NCBI GenBank assembly: GCA_964538565.1
Contig: CAZIGW010000070.1
Location: 1 to 22,915, forward strand
Direction: 5' to 3'
DNA from: CAYVBN01 sp964538565
Lineage (GTDB): Bacteria; Pseudomonadota; Alphaproteobacteria; Rhizobiales; Xanthobacteraceae
Length of the DNA stretch: 22,915 bases
Both the position numbers and the translations under genes were made by a program. Shown one piece after another: positions 7,349 through 14,677 of this stretch; positions within the stretch are counted from its first letter, which is position 1; every line of letters begins with the position of its first letter. Below the pieces are notes generated by a model, which did no database searches, was not told the origin of the DNA, and saw nothing but the letters and a program-made list of their open reading frames with translations.

Positions 7349-9502
7349 ATGAAGAGACCGCTTGTGACTGCGGCAGCACCCTTGCTGCTCGTTGCCGGTT
7401 TCCTGGCCGGCCAACCCGGGGCCGCGGAGGCCGCGCCCACCGCGACCGCGTGCAAACTCGCCAACGGCATCACGCACGTCGTTCACATCCAGTTCGACAA
7501 CGTCCACCTGCGGCGGGACAATCCCAACATCCCCTCCGACCTCGAGCAGATGCCCAATCTGCTGAATTTTCTCGGCCAGAACGGTATCGTCAGCGGCAAT
7601 CATCACACCCCGCTGATCTCCCACACGGCGACCGACATCCTGACCGTGCTGACCGGCGTCTACGGCGACCGCATGGGCGTGCCGGTCTCCAACAGCTACG
7701 GCTTCTTCCGTCCGGACGGGTCGGTCGGCTTCTCCTCCTCGTTCCTCTATTGGACGACGCCGAGCAACGGCACGCTGGCGGCCGGCGACGGCAAGCCCAA
7801 CATGCTGACCGCGGATGGCCGGAACGCGCCGGCACCCTGGGTCGCGTTCACGCGCGCCGGCTGCGACGTCGGCGCGTTCTCGATCGCCAACATCGAGTTC
7901 GAGACGATCCCCAACGACGTGAACAACGTCTTCGGACCGACCTCGCCGGAAGGCGTCGAGGCCAACAACAGCGCGCTGCGCGACAAGGCCAACGCCGATT
8001 TCCTCGGCATCGCCATCCATTGCGCGCAGAACAGCCCGCTGTGCAACAACACCCATTCCCGCCCGGACCTGTTGCCCGACGAGCCGGGCGGCTACACCGG
8101 TTTCAGCGCGCTGTTCGGCAATCTGCACGTGCAGCCGGTGATCTCGCCTTCCGGGCCGGTGAAGGACCTCGACGGCAACGTCATCCAGACCGCGCAGGGC
8201 AATCCCGGATTTCCCAACACCTTCAATCCGAGCGCCAGCCAGTCGCTCGGCTACGCCGCCACCATGCTCGAGGCCGGCGTGCCGGTCGTCTACGCGTACA
8301 TCTCCGACGCGCATGACCGCCACACGGGCGCGGCGCACGCCTTTGGGCCGGGCGAGGCCGAATACGTCGCCCAGCTCAAGTCCTACGACGACGCCTTCGG
8401 CAAGTTCTTCGCCCGGCTCAAGAGCGACGGCATCACCAAGGACAACACGCTCTTCATCGTGACCGCCGACGAGAACGACCATTTCGTCGGCGGGCCGCCG
8501 AGCCCGGCCAACTGCGACGGCATTCACGTGCCGTGCACCTATGCGCAGATCGGCGAGATCGACGCGCTGCTCAACCGCCTGCTGATCACGCAGGCGAACA
8601 ACGTCACGACCTTCAGCGTGCACAACGACGACGCGCCGACCGTGTACATCCGCGGCAATCCCGGCCCGACCGATCCGGTCACCCGGACGCTCGAAGCCGA
8701 CATGAGCAAGCTCACGGCCGTCAACCCGATCACCGGCAACACGGATTCGCTGGCGGTGTTCCTCGCCGATCAGGCCGAGATGAAGCTGCTGCACATGGTG
8801 ACCGCGAGCCCGGCCCGCACACCGAGCTTCACCCTGTTCGGCGACCCGGACTACTTCTTCCTCAACGGCGCCGCCACCAATTGCTCACAGCCGCCGGCCT
8901 GCATCGCCCTCGATCCCGGGTTTGCCTGGAACCACGGCGACGTGCAGCAGGACATCACGCGGACCTGGATGGGCATGGCCGGTCCCGGCGTGCGCCGGCT
9001 CGGCCGCAACGACGCGGTCTTCTCCGATCACACGGACCTGCGGCCGACGATGCTGGCGCTCCTCGGATTGCGGGACGACTACGTCCACGACGGCCGGGTG
9101 CTGGTGGAGATGCTCGACGAGCGCGCGCTTCCCAGGTCCCTCGTGCGCAATCGCGAGCAGTTCGTCGAGCTGGCCCGCGTGTTCAAGCAGCTCAACGCCC
9201 CGCTCGGATCGGTCGGCCGCAACAGCCTCGCGTTCGCGTCGAAGTCGATCACCGGAACGGACACGACCTACGCCCGGTATCTCGGCCTGATCGGCAATGT
9301 GACGCACGCGCGAGATGCGCTCGTCGCGCAGATCGGTTCCGCCCTCGACGGGGCTGCGTTCCACAACCGTCCGATCAACGAGCACCAGGCTCACGCGCTT
9401 GCCGAGAACGGCGAACGCCTCATCGACCAGGTCGAGGATCTCGTCCGCTCGCGGCAGGCGCGGGATCACGATCACGACGACCACGGACGGGAGCTCGACT
9501 GA
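7349..9502 (+). CDS. Secreted alkaline-phosphatase-superfamily phosphoesterase
   Basis: A 717-residue exported hydrolase. The signal peptide spans about residues 1-29 (LLLVAGFLAGQPGAAEA|AP), and GACAGGGGG precedes the ATG as ribosome binding site. The fold is read from metal and nucleophile motifs. These are D50 in HIQFDN; T93 in ISHTATDILTVLTGVYGDRMGV, which aligns with the catalytic Thr region of nucleotide pyrophosphatase/phosphodiesterases; D320/H322/H325 in ISDAHDRH; D374 and D377/H378 in TADENDH; H529; and H561 in SDHTDLRPTMLALLGL, the typical last metal motif. Cysteine pairs (HCAQNSPLC, NCDGIHVPC, NCSQPPAC) fit a periplasmic or extracellular protein. The C-terminus ends in a His/Asp-rich tail (ARDHDHDDHGRELD). 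The gene sits between two T2SS gene runs, with a Pho-box-like site upstream and its own terminator. The exact substrate (phosphomonoester, diester or phytate-like) is not clear. Confidence 0.85.
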   Translation: MKRPLVTAAAPLLLVAGFLAGQPGAAEAAPTATACKLANGITHVVHIQFDNVHLRRDNPNIPSDLEQMPNLLNFLGQNGIVSGNHHTPLISHTATDILTVLTGVYGDRMGVPVSNSYGFFRPDGSVGFSSSFLYWTTPSNGTLAAGDGKPNMLTADGRNAPAPWVAFTRAGCDVGAFSIANIEFETIPNDVNNVFGPTSPEGVEANNSALRDKANADFLGIAIHCAQNSPLCNNTHSRPDLLPDEPGGYTGFSALFGNLHVQPVISPSGPVKDLDGNVIQTAQGNPGFPNTFNPSASQSLGYAATMLEAGVPVVYAYISDAHDRHTGAAHAFGPGEAEYVAQLKSYDDAFGKFFARLKSDGITKDNTLFIVTADENDHFVGGPPSPANCDGIHVPCTYAQIGEIDALLNRLLITQANNVTTFSVHNDDAPTVYIRGNPGPTDPVTRTLEADMSKLTAVNPITGNTDSLAVFLADQAEMKLLHMVTASPARTPSFTLFGDPDYFFLNGAATNCSQPPACIALDPGFAWNHGDVQQDITRTWMGMAGPGVRRLGRNDAVFSDHTDLRPTMLALLGLRDDYVHDGRVLVEMLDERALPRSLVRNREQFVELARVFKQLNAPLGSVGRNSLAFASKSITGTDTTYARYLGLIGNVTHARDALVAQIGSALDGAAFHNRPINEHQAHALAENGERLIDQVEDLVRSRQARDHDHDDHGRELD

Positions 9503-9532
9503 GCCTCGACGTCGTCGCCAAACAGGCGCGGA

Positions 9533-9576
9533 GGAAGCCCACCGGCCGGGTGCCGGCGGGCTTCCGACGCGTTTTT
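9533..9576 (+). terminator. Intrinsic terminator after phosphoesterase 1
   Basis: A stem of GGAAGCCC-A-CCGGC pairs with GCCGG-C-GGGCTTCC (13 pairs, one A/C mismatch) around the loop CGGGT, followed 6 bases later by TTTTT. It lies 30 bases after the stop codon. It should end transcription before gspD, making the phosphoesterase a separate unit. Confidence 0.85.
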
Positions 9577-9657
9577 CCGGACCCCGCCGCTGGTCCCTGA
9601 GCAATTGCGGCGTCGAGTGGGCGCGCGGTGTCGATCCCGCGGAGACGAACGCGGATC

Positions 9658-9670
9658 GGGGAGAGGGAGA
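9658..9670 (+). promoter_or_regulatory. Ribosome binding site deciding the gspD start
   Basis: The purine run GGGGAGAGGGAGA lies 7-8 bases upstream of two consecutive GTG codons (9678, 9681). It supports a GTG start there and not the long in-frame extension upstream, whose composition is not protein-like. Confidence 0.75.
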
Positions 9671-9677
9671 ACGTCGG

Positions 9678-12017
9678 GTGGTGCGGGTTGCGTCTGGAAG
9701 TGTGTGGCGTCGTGTCCTCGAATTCGGTGCGGTGACTGCGCTCTTGGCGAGTCTGCTCGGCTGCGGGGCGATGGATGGCCACCTCGCGATTCCATCGGAT
9801 CCGGTCGACCCCGTACGCAACGCGGATCTCTCCGCCCGGTTTCCTTTCCGGGATCGCCAGCCCGCCGCCGGCGAGCAGAGCAGGCCGCTGTTGTTTCCCG
9901 GCTCCGATCTGGCGCCGTCCTCGCCTTCCTCGCGCGAGGCGGGGGCACGGGCGCGCGTGGCGTCCGCCGCCAACATGGCGATCGGCAAAGGTGACGGCGT
10001 CGAGTTCAATTTCGAGGGCGCCGACATCCCGACGGTGGCCAAGGCGCTGCTCGGGGACACGCTCGAGATGAGCTTCGTGGTCGATCCGCGCGTGCAGGGA
10101 ACGGTGACGCTCGCCTCGGCCGGACCCATACCCCGGCAGGACGTGCTTCCGGTGCTCGAAAGCGTGCTGCGTATGTCGAATGCCGCCATGGTGCGCGAAG
10201 GAAGCCTGATCAAGATCGTGCCGATTCCCGAGGCGAGCGGCACCGGCAGCGTGAGCATGGGGGCCGGACAGGCCGGCTACGGTGTGTCGGTCGTGCCGCT
10301 GCGCTACACCTCGGCGGTGACGGTCGCGAAAATGGCCGAGAGCTTCCTGTCGCGGCCGGGCGCGATCCGCGCCGACGCGGCGCGCAACCTGCTGCTGATC
10401 CAGGGCACCACGCTCGAACGCCAGGGCGCGCTCGACGTGGTCGCGAGCTTCGACGTCGAGTGGCTGCGCAACCAGTCGGTCGGCCTCTATCCGCTCAAGT
10501 CGACCTCGCCGGAAACGATGATCCGCGAACTCGACCGCATCTTCGAATCCGGCGAGGGCGGGCAGGGCCAGGGCGTCGTGCAATTCCAGCCGGTGTCGCG
10601 CATGAACGCCGTGATGGTGGTGACCAAGAATTCCAAGCTGCTCGACCGCGCCACCCAGTGGATTCGCCGCCTCGACCGCTCCGACACGAGCGGCACCACG
10701 CTGCGCACCTACCGGCTGCGATACGGAAATTCGCAGCAGGTCGCAAAGATCCTCAACGACATCTTCGTCGGCCGCAGCGGCGGCGCCGGCGACTCGCCCG
10801 CCAATCAGCTCGCGCCGGCCACGAACGCGGCGCGCTCGCGCCTCGATTCCCTGGGCAGCGGGTCCTTCGACCGCGGGACGACGAACGGCGGCACGACGCC
10901 GTCCACGGGCGGCGACGAGCGCGGCACGAGCGGCCGCCCCGGCAACCCGATCGCCGCCGCGTTCGAAGCCTTCTCCGATCGCAAGCCGGCCAACGGCGAG
11001 AGCGCGTCGTCATCGGTCGCCGCCGGCGAGCCGCCGCGCGGCGTGTTCCAGAACGTGCGCATCACCGCCGACGGCGCCAACAACTCGATCGTGATCTATT
11101 CCAACCAGGAAGACTACCGCGTCATCGAGCGGGCCGTGCGCGATCTCGATCGCCCGCCGCGGCAGGTCGCGAACGACGCCACCGTGGCCGAGGTGACGCT
11201 GACCGACGACCTGCAATACGGCGTGCAATTCTTCCTCACCAGCAACGACCTCAAGCTCGGCGGCGACAAGGGATCGGTCGGCCTGTTCCCGGCGGTGCAG
11301 TCGGCGGCGCAGACGGCGTTCCTGGAGCGGGTCCTGCCGGGGTTCAACCTGCTGCTCGGTCCCGAGGCGCAGCCGCGAATGATCCTCGATGCGCTCTCGA
11401 GCGTCACGAAGGTCAAGGTACTGTCCTCGCCGTCGCTCGTCGTGGTCGACAACCAGCCGGCGCTGCTCGAGGTGGGCGACGAAATCCCGATCACCACGAG
11501 CTCGGCCACGATCCTCGCCAATCCGAACACCCCGGTCGTCAATACCATCGAGATGCGCAACACCGGGGTGATCCTGAAAGTTCTGCCGCGCGTGCACGCC
11601 AACGGCACCGTGCAGCTCGAAATCGAGCAGGAGATTTCCAACGTCGTCAACCAGGACCAGCAGACCCTGACACCGACGATCGCGCAGCGTCGCATCCATT
11701 CGACCGTCGCGGTGACGAGCGGACAGACCGTCCTGCTCGGCGGGCTCATCAGCGAGCGCGAGGACGGGACGAAATCGGGAATTCCCGGCCTGCGCCAGAT
11801 CAGGTACCTGGGCGACCTGTTCGGCAACACGTCGCGCAACCGGCAGCGCTCCGAGATCATCGTGTTCATCCGGCCGCAGCTGATCCGCAACAGCGTCGAC
11901 GCGCAGGCGGTCGCCCAAGAGTTTCGCGAGCGGCTGGAGACGATGCGCAGCGAAAGCACGGTGGTCGAGGGAACCGCCGCGCGACCGTCCAGACCGGTCA
12001 TCATCCGGAAGTACTGA
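9678..12017 (+). CDS. gspD: T2SS secretin GspD with lipoprotein signal
   Basis: The outer-membrane channel of the T2SS, 779 residues from GTG. The N-terminus (VWRRVLEFGAVTALLASLLGC) is a lipoprotein signal with lipobox LLG|C at Cys29, so the secretin is probably lipidated. The N0 domain starts at about 106 (VEFNFEGADIPTVAKALLG). N1 to N3 follow, including VVPLRYTSAVTVAKMAESFL and YRLRYGNSQQVAKILNDIFVG. A Gly/Ser/Thr-rich insertion splits N3 at about 366-455. The secretin domain (about 540-755) has VGDEIPITT, NTGVILKVLPRVHANGTVQLEIEQEIS, VAVTSGQTVLLGGL and the C-terminal RSEIIVFIRPQLI. It follows a terminator, so it needs its own promoter, which I could not define in 9577-9657. The next gene begins 4 bases after the stop. 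Confidence 0.96.
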   Translation: MVRVASGSVWRRVLEFGAVTALLASLLGCGAMDGHLAIPSDPVDPVRNADLSARFPFRDRQPAAGEQSRPLLFPGSDLAPSSPSSREAGARARVASAANMAIGKGDGVEFNFEGADIPTVAKALLGDTLEMSFVVDPRVQGTVTLASAGPIPRQDVLPVLESVLRMSNAAMVREGSLIKIVPIPEASGTGSVSMGAGQAGYGVSVVPLRYTSAVTVAKMAESFLSRPGAIRADAARNLLLIQGTTLERQGALDVVASFDVEWLRNQSVGLYPLKSTSPETMIRELDRIFESGEGGQGQGVVQFQPVSRMNAVMVVTKNSKLLDRATQWIRRLDRSDTSGTTLRTYRLRYGNSQQVAKILNDIFVGRSGGAGDSPANQLAPATNAARSRLDSLGSGSFDRGTTNGGTTPSTGGDERGTSGRPGNPIAAAFEAFSDRKPANGESASSSVAAGEPPRGVFQNVRITADGANNSIVIYSNQEDYRVIERAVRDLDRPPRQVANDATVAEVTLTDDLQYGVQFFLTSNDLKLGGDKGSVGLFPAVQSAAQTAFLERVLPGFNLLLGPEAQPRMILDALSSVTKVKVLSSPSLVVVDNQPALLEVGDEIPITTSSATILANPNTPVVNTIEMRNTGVILKVLPRVHANGTVQLEIEQEISNVVNQDQQTLTPTIAQRRIHSTVAVTSGQTVLLGGLISEREDGTKSGIPGLRQIRYLGDLFGNTSRNRQRSEIIVFIRPQLIRNSVDAQAVAQEFRERLETMRSESTVVEGTAARPSRPVIIRKY

Positions 12018-12021
12018 ACCC

Positions 12022-12600
12022 GTGACGCAGGAAGAGACGACCGGCGAGGCCGACGTGCGCCCCAACCTCGCGGTGCTGCTCGGCGGCGTCGCGGCGGTTG
12101 CCCTCGTCGCCGGGTGGTCGCTGCCCGGCCCGGCGGCCGTCGCCGCGACGGGCCTCGGCGTCCTGATGGTGGCCGGGGCGGACATCGACGCGCGTACCTG
12201 TCTCATTCCCGACCTCGTGAGCCTGGGCGCGCTCGCCGGCGGGCTGCTTGTCGCCTCCGTGCTGGCGCCGGCCGATCCGTTGACGGGCCTCGCGGCGGCG
12301 GCCGGGCGAGCGGCCTTGACCGCGCTTTGTGTTTTCCTCGTTCGCGTGGGCTATGGCTGGCTGCGCGGGCGCGAAGGGCTCGGGTTGGGCGACGTGAAGC
12401 TGGCGGGCGCCGTCGGCGCCTGGCTGCCGCTCGAGGCGATCCCGCTGTGCATCGGGCTCGCAGCGCTCGGCGCGCTCGCGTGCGTTGCGCTCGCGCGCCT
12501 GCGCGGCGAGGACATCGCGGCGACGACGCGGCTTCCGTTCGGCGCCTTCCTCTGCCCGGCGCTCTGGCTCGTTACCTACGCGGTGATGCTGAGCGCCTGA
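12022..12600 (+). CDS. gspO: Short type IV prepilin peptidase (A24 family), GspO-like
   Basis: An integral-membrane aspartic peptidase that should cleave the pseudopilins GspG-K. The 192-residue product starts at GTG, 4 bases after gspD. It has about six hydrophobic segments and both catalytic aspartate motifs: GADIDARTCLIPD (Asp54/Asp56) and GLGLGDVKL (Asp124). The zinc-binding and N-methyltransferase N-terminal domain of full-length PilD/GspO is absent, so the protein is a peptidase core like TadV/CpaA. It probably serves this T2SS, given its place in the locus. I use gspO for its role; methylation would need another enzyme or may not occur. Confidence 0.88.
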   Translation: MTQEETTGEADVRPNLAVLLGGVAAVALVAGWSLPGPAAVAATGLGVLMVAGADIDARTCLIPDLVSLGALAGGLLVASVLAPADPLTGLAAAAGRAALTALCVFLVRVGYGWLRGREGLGLGDVKLAGAVGAWLPLEAIPLCIGLAALGALACVALARLRGEDIAATTRLPFGAFLCPALWLVTYAVMLSA

Positions 12601-12626
12601 GCGCGGCCGCGCACGGCTTCGCTGCA

Positions 12627-12644
12627 TTGTAATGCAAACGTCAT
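12627..12644 (+). promoter_or_regulatory. Putative PhoB (Pho) box upstream of phosphoesterase 2
   Basis: TTGTAAT-GCAA-ACGTCAT has two 7-base units 11 bases apart. 11 of 14 positions fit the PhoB repeat CTGT(C/A)AT. It begins 26 bases after the prepilin peptidase stop and about 100 bases before the phosphoesterase ATG. It overlaps a perfect palindrome TGCATT-GT-AATGCA (12623-12636), so another regulator is possible. Confidence 0.55.
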
Positions 12645-12742
12645 CGAACCGACGACAAAGAGTAAAACTGCCCCAACAGGATGCGCCATCGCCGATTTCG
12701 GCGATCCACTGGAAGTGGGGCGACCAACCTCAGGGACATCCT

Positions 12743-13768
12743 ATGCACGCATTTTTCACCAAGGCCATTGCGGCCGTCAGCCTCGGCGTTGCCGGCGTGG
12801 CGGCCTGCACGATGGCCGCCCGTGCCGACGACGACGATCATCGCGGCCACCGCCGTGATTTCGATCGCGTGTTCGTCATCGTCATGGAGAACCACGGATT
12901 CGACCAGGTGATCGGCAAGCTCAACAGCGCCGAGACGGCGCAGTTGACGCCCTTCACCACCCAGCTCGCGCTCAAGTTCGGGCTCGAGACGTTCTATTTC
13001 GGCGTGACCCATCCGAGCCTGCCGAACTACCTGCCGATGATCGCCGGCGATTTCTTCAGCGTGCAGGACGACGCGCCGAGCTGCTTTGCCTCCGACGTGC
13101 CGAACGCGCCCGGATGCCACAAGTTCGACGCGCCGACGCTGGTCGACCAGCTCGAGAAGAAGAACATCAGCTGGGAGACGCTGCAGGAGTCGCTGCCGGG
13201 CGTCGGCTCCCTGGTCAGCCACTTCCCGGCGACGGGTCCGACCCTCTACGCCCAGAAGCACAATCCGTTCGTCTACTTCACCAGCGTGGCGACCGATCCG
13301 GCGCGGCTCGCCAAGATCAAGCCGTTCGACCTGGCGCAGCTCAAGACCGAGCTCAAGAACCCCTACCAGGCCTCGCGCTTCATCTACATTGTGCCGAACC
13401 AGTGCAATGACGAGCACGGCACGACGGGCTGCAGCGACGACGCCACCGCGCTGGCGAACGGCGATGCCTTCCTGGCGCAGACGGTGCCGGCAATCATCAA
13501 CTCGCCGGCGTTCACCAACCGCTCGGCTCTGTTCATCACCTGGGACGAGGACGATTTCTCGACCAACCTCGGCTGCTGCGGCCAGCCGGGCGGCGGCCAT
13601 GTCGCCACCATCGTGGTGACGAAGCAGGGCAAGCCGATCAAGAGCGCGGCGCCGACCAACCACTACTCGCTGCTCGCGACAATCGAGGACGGCTTCGACC
13701 TGCCGCGCCTCGCCAACGCGAAGAACGCGACGCCGCTGTGGGACGTGTTCCCGAGCTCGGGCTTCTGA
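12743..13768 (+). CDS. Exported phosphoesterase, acid phosphatase / phospholipase C-like family
   Basis: A 341-residue exported enzyme of the phosphoesterase family that includes bacterial acid phosphatases such as SapM and AcpA and phospholipases C. Family motifs are VFVIVMENHGFDQVIG (Glu49, Asn50, His51), THPSLPNYLPMIAGD (Thr89-Asp103), FIYIVPNQCNDEH, and WDEDD (267-271) followed by GGGHVATIVV. Six or more cysteines after the signal suggest disulfides. The N-terminus is ambiguous: VAA|C22 fits a lipobox, while ARA|D29 fits signal peptidase I. After this comes DDDDHRGHRRD, an Asp/His-rich stretch. An in-frame ATG at 12632 would add 37 residues before the signal peptide; I reject it because AGGGA sits just before 12743. 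The neighbouring T2SS and Pho-like box suggest secreted phosphate scavenging. Substrate unknown. Confidence 0.85.
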   Translation: MHAFFTKAIAAVSLGVAGVAACTMAARADDDDHRGHRRDFDRVFVIVMENHGFDQVIGKLNSAETAQLTPFTTQLALKFGLETFYFGVTHPSLPNYLPMIAGDFFSVQDDAPSCFASDVPNAPGCHKFDAPTLVDQLEKKNISWETLQESLPGVGSLVSHFPATGPTLYAQKHNPFVYFTSVATDPARLAKIKPFDLAQLKTELKNPYQASRFIYIVPNQCNDEHGTTGCSDDATALANGDAFLAQTVPAIINSPAFTNRSALFITWDEDDFSTNLGCCGQPGGGHVATIVVTKQGKPIKSAAPTNHYSLLATIEDGFDLPRLANAKNATPLWDVFPSSGF

Positions 13769-13783
13769 TCGCCCGCCGACGAC

Positions 13784-13809
13784 GGGAGGGCGGCCGCCGC
13801 CGCCCTCCC
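13784..13809 (+). terminator. Hairpin terminator after phosphoesterase 2
   Basis: A perfect 11-base stem, GGGAGGGCGGC with GCCGCCCTCCC, and a 4-base loop lie 15 bases after the stop codon. Only a short CTTTC follows, so the U-tract is weak, but position and stem strength suggest termination of the locus. Confidence 0.7.
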
Positions 13810-13884
13810 GCTTTCGCCTGTTCGCCCGGAGCCTTCGGCGATCCGAACGTCCGCGTCTTTTCGATTGGCAGCATGAGCCCGCGC

Positions 13885-13990
13885 TGCTGGAGCGATCTCG
13901 AGTGAAGCGGGTATCGGTTCGCGTGAAGAAAGCGCGTCAAGGCAAGAACCTGGAGCCCCGGCTTTGATTCCATCAAAGCCGGAAAGGCTC
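13885..13990. repeat. Intergenic inverted-repeat element, Hyphomicrobiales-like
   Basis: The stretch ends in a strong hairpin: CCGGCTTTGAT-TCC-ATCAAAGCCGG (13958-13982), flanked by GAGCC (13953) and GGCTC (13986). The preceding bases (GCGGGTATCGGTTCGCGTGA...) resemble, from memory, a dispersed non-coding element common between genes in Bradyrhizobium relatives. The rest of 13810-14040 has no convincing gene. Boundaries are approximate, and a second copy is not present in this window. Confidence 0.5.
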
Positions 13991-14046
13991 TAAGGTCTTC
14001 CTGATGGAGCGGGGCCGGACTTGCTCGCCCGGCGCGGCCATTGAGC

Positions 14047-14053
14047 GGGAGGA
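14047..14053 (+). promoter_or_regulatory. Ribosome binding site deciding the MOSC gene start
   Basis: GGGAGGA lies 5 bases before GTG 14059. The alternative TTG at 14041 lies upstream of this site and has no Shine-Dalgarno sequence of its own. Confidence 0.75.
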
Positions 14054-14058
14054 CGCGC

Positions 14059-14613
14059 GTGGTTCTGGCGCAATCGGGTTTCGTCGTCGCGGTGAGCCGC
14101 AGCCAAGCGCACCGGTTCAGCAAGGACGTGCAGGAGCGCATCCGGCTGCTCGAGGGCCTCGGCGTTGAGGGCGACGCGCACCTCGGAACGACCGTCAAGC
14201 ACCGCTCGCGCGTCGCCAAGGATCCGACGCAGCCCAACCTGCGCCAGGTGCATCTGCTTCACGAAGAGATTCTCGACGAGCTCAATGCCGCCGGATTCGG
14301 GATCGTGCCGGGCGGCGTCGGAGAGAACATCCTGACGCGCGGGCTTGCGCTGCTCGACCTGCCGCGCGGAACGCGGCTTCGCATCGGCGCCACGGCCGTC
14401 GTCGAGATCACCGGGCTGCGCGATCCGTGCCGGCAGCTCAACACGTATCGTCCCGGATTGATGGCTGCGGTTCTCGACCGCGACTCGCAGGGCAATCTCG
14501 TCCGCAAGGCCGGCGTCATGGGCATCGTCGTCTCCGCGGGCGAGGTGCGGGCGGGCGACGCCTTGCGGGTCGAACTGCCCGCCGCGCCGCACGAGCGGCT
14601 GGAGCGGGTTTGA
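14059..14613 (+). CDS. MOSC domain-containing protein
   Basis: A 184-residue soluble protein without a signal peptide, consisting almost entirely of a MOSC domain. This beta-barrel fold is found in molybdenum cofactor sulfurases and YiiM-like enzymes and is linked to sulfur carriage or molybdenum-dependent reductase functions. Diagnostic segments are GVEGDAHLG (about 35-43), VHLLHEE, GIVPGGVGENIL (81-92) and EITGLRDPCRQLN (116-128) with the conserved Cys124. It has no visible link to the T2SS locus, from which a hairpin separates it. Lone MOSC proteins usually have no assigned substrate, and none can be assigned here. Confidence 0.88.
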   Translation: MVLAQSGFVVAVSRSQAHRFSKDVQERIRLLEGLGVEGDAHLGTTVKHRSRVAKDPTQPNLRQVHLLHEEILDELNAAGFGIVPGGVGENILTRGLALLDLPRGTRLRIGATAVVEITGLRDPCRQLNTYRPGLMAAVLDRDSQGNLVRKAGVMGIVVSAGEVRAGDALRVELPAAPHERLERV

Positions 14614-14677
14614 GCCGCACGGCGGGGCGTGCCGCCGGAATGGTTGAGCAAGATGTGAAGAGACCGGCAGAATCACG

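Noticed and set aside
9315..9677. In-frame N-terminal extension of gspD from an upstream ATG
   Set aside because: The extension overlaps the phosphoesterase gene and the terminator, has Arg/Ser-rich non-protein composition, and would bury the lipoprotein signal. The ribosome binding site lies before GTG 9678.
12632..12742. Earlier in-frame ATG for phosphoesterase 2
   Set aside because: It would add 37 polar residues before the signal peptide and overlaps the Pho-like site. AGGGA precedes ATG 12743.
14041..14058. TTG start for the MOSC gene
   Set aside because: The GGGAGGA site lies downstream of it and is ideally placed for GTG 14059.
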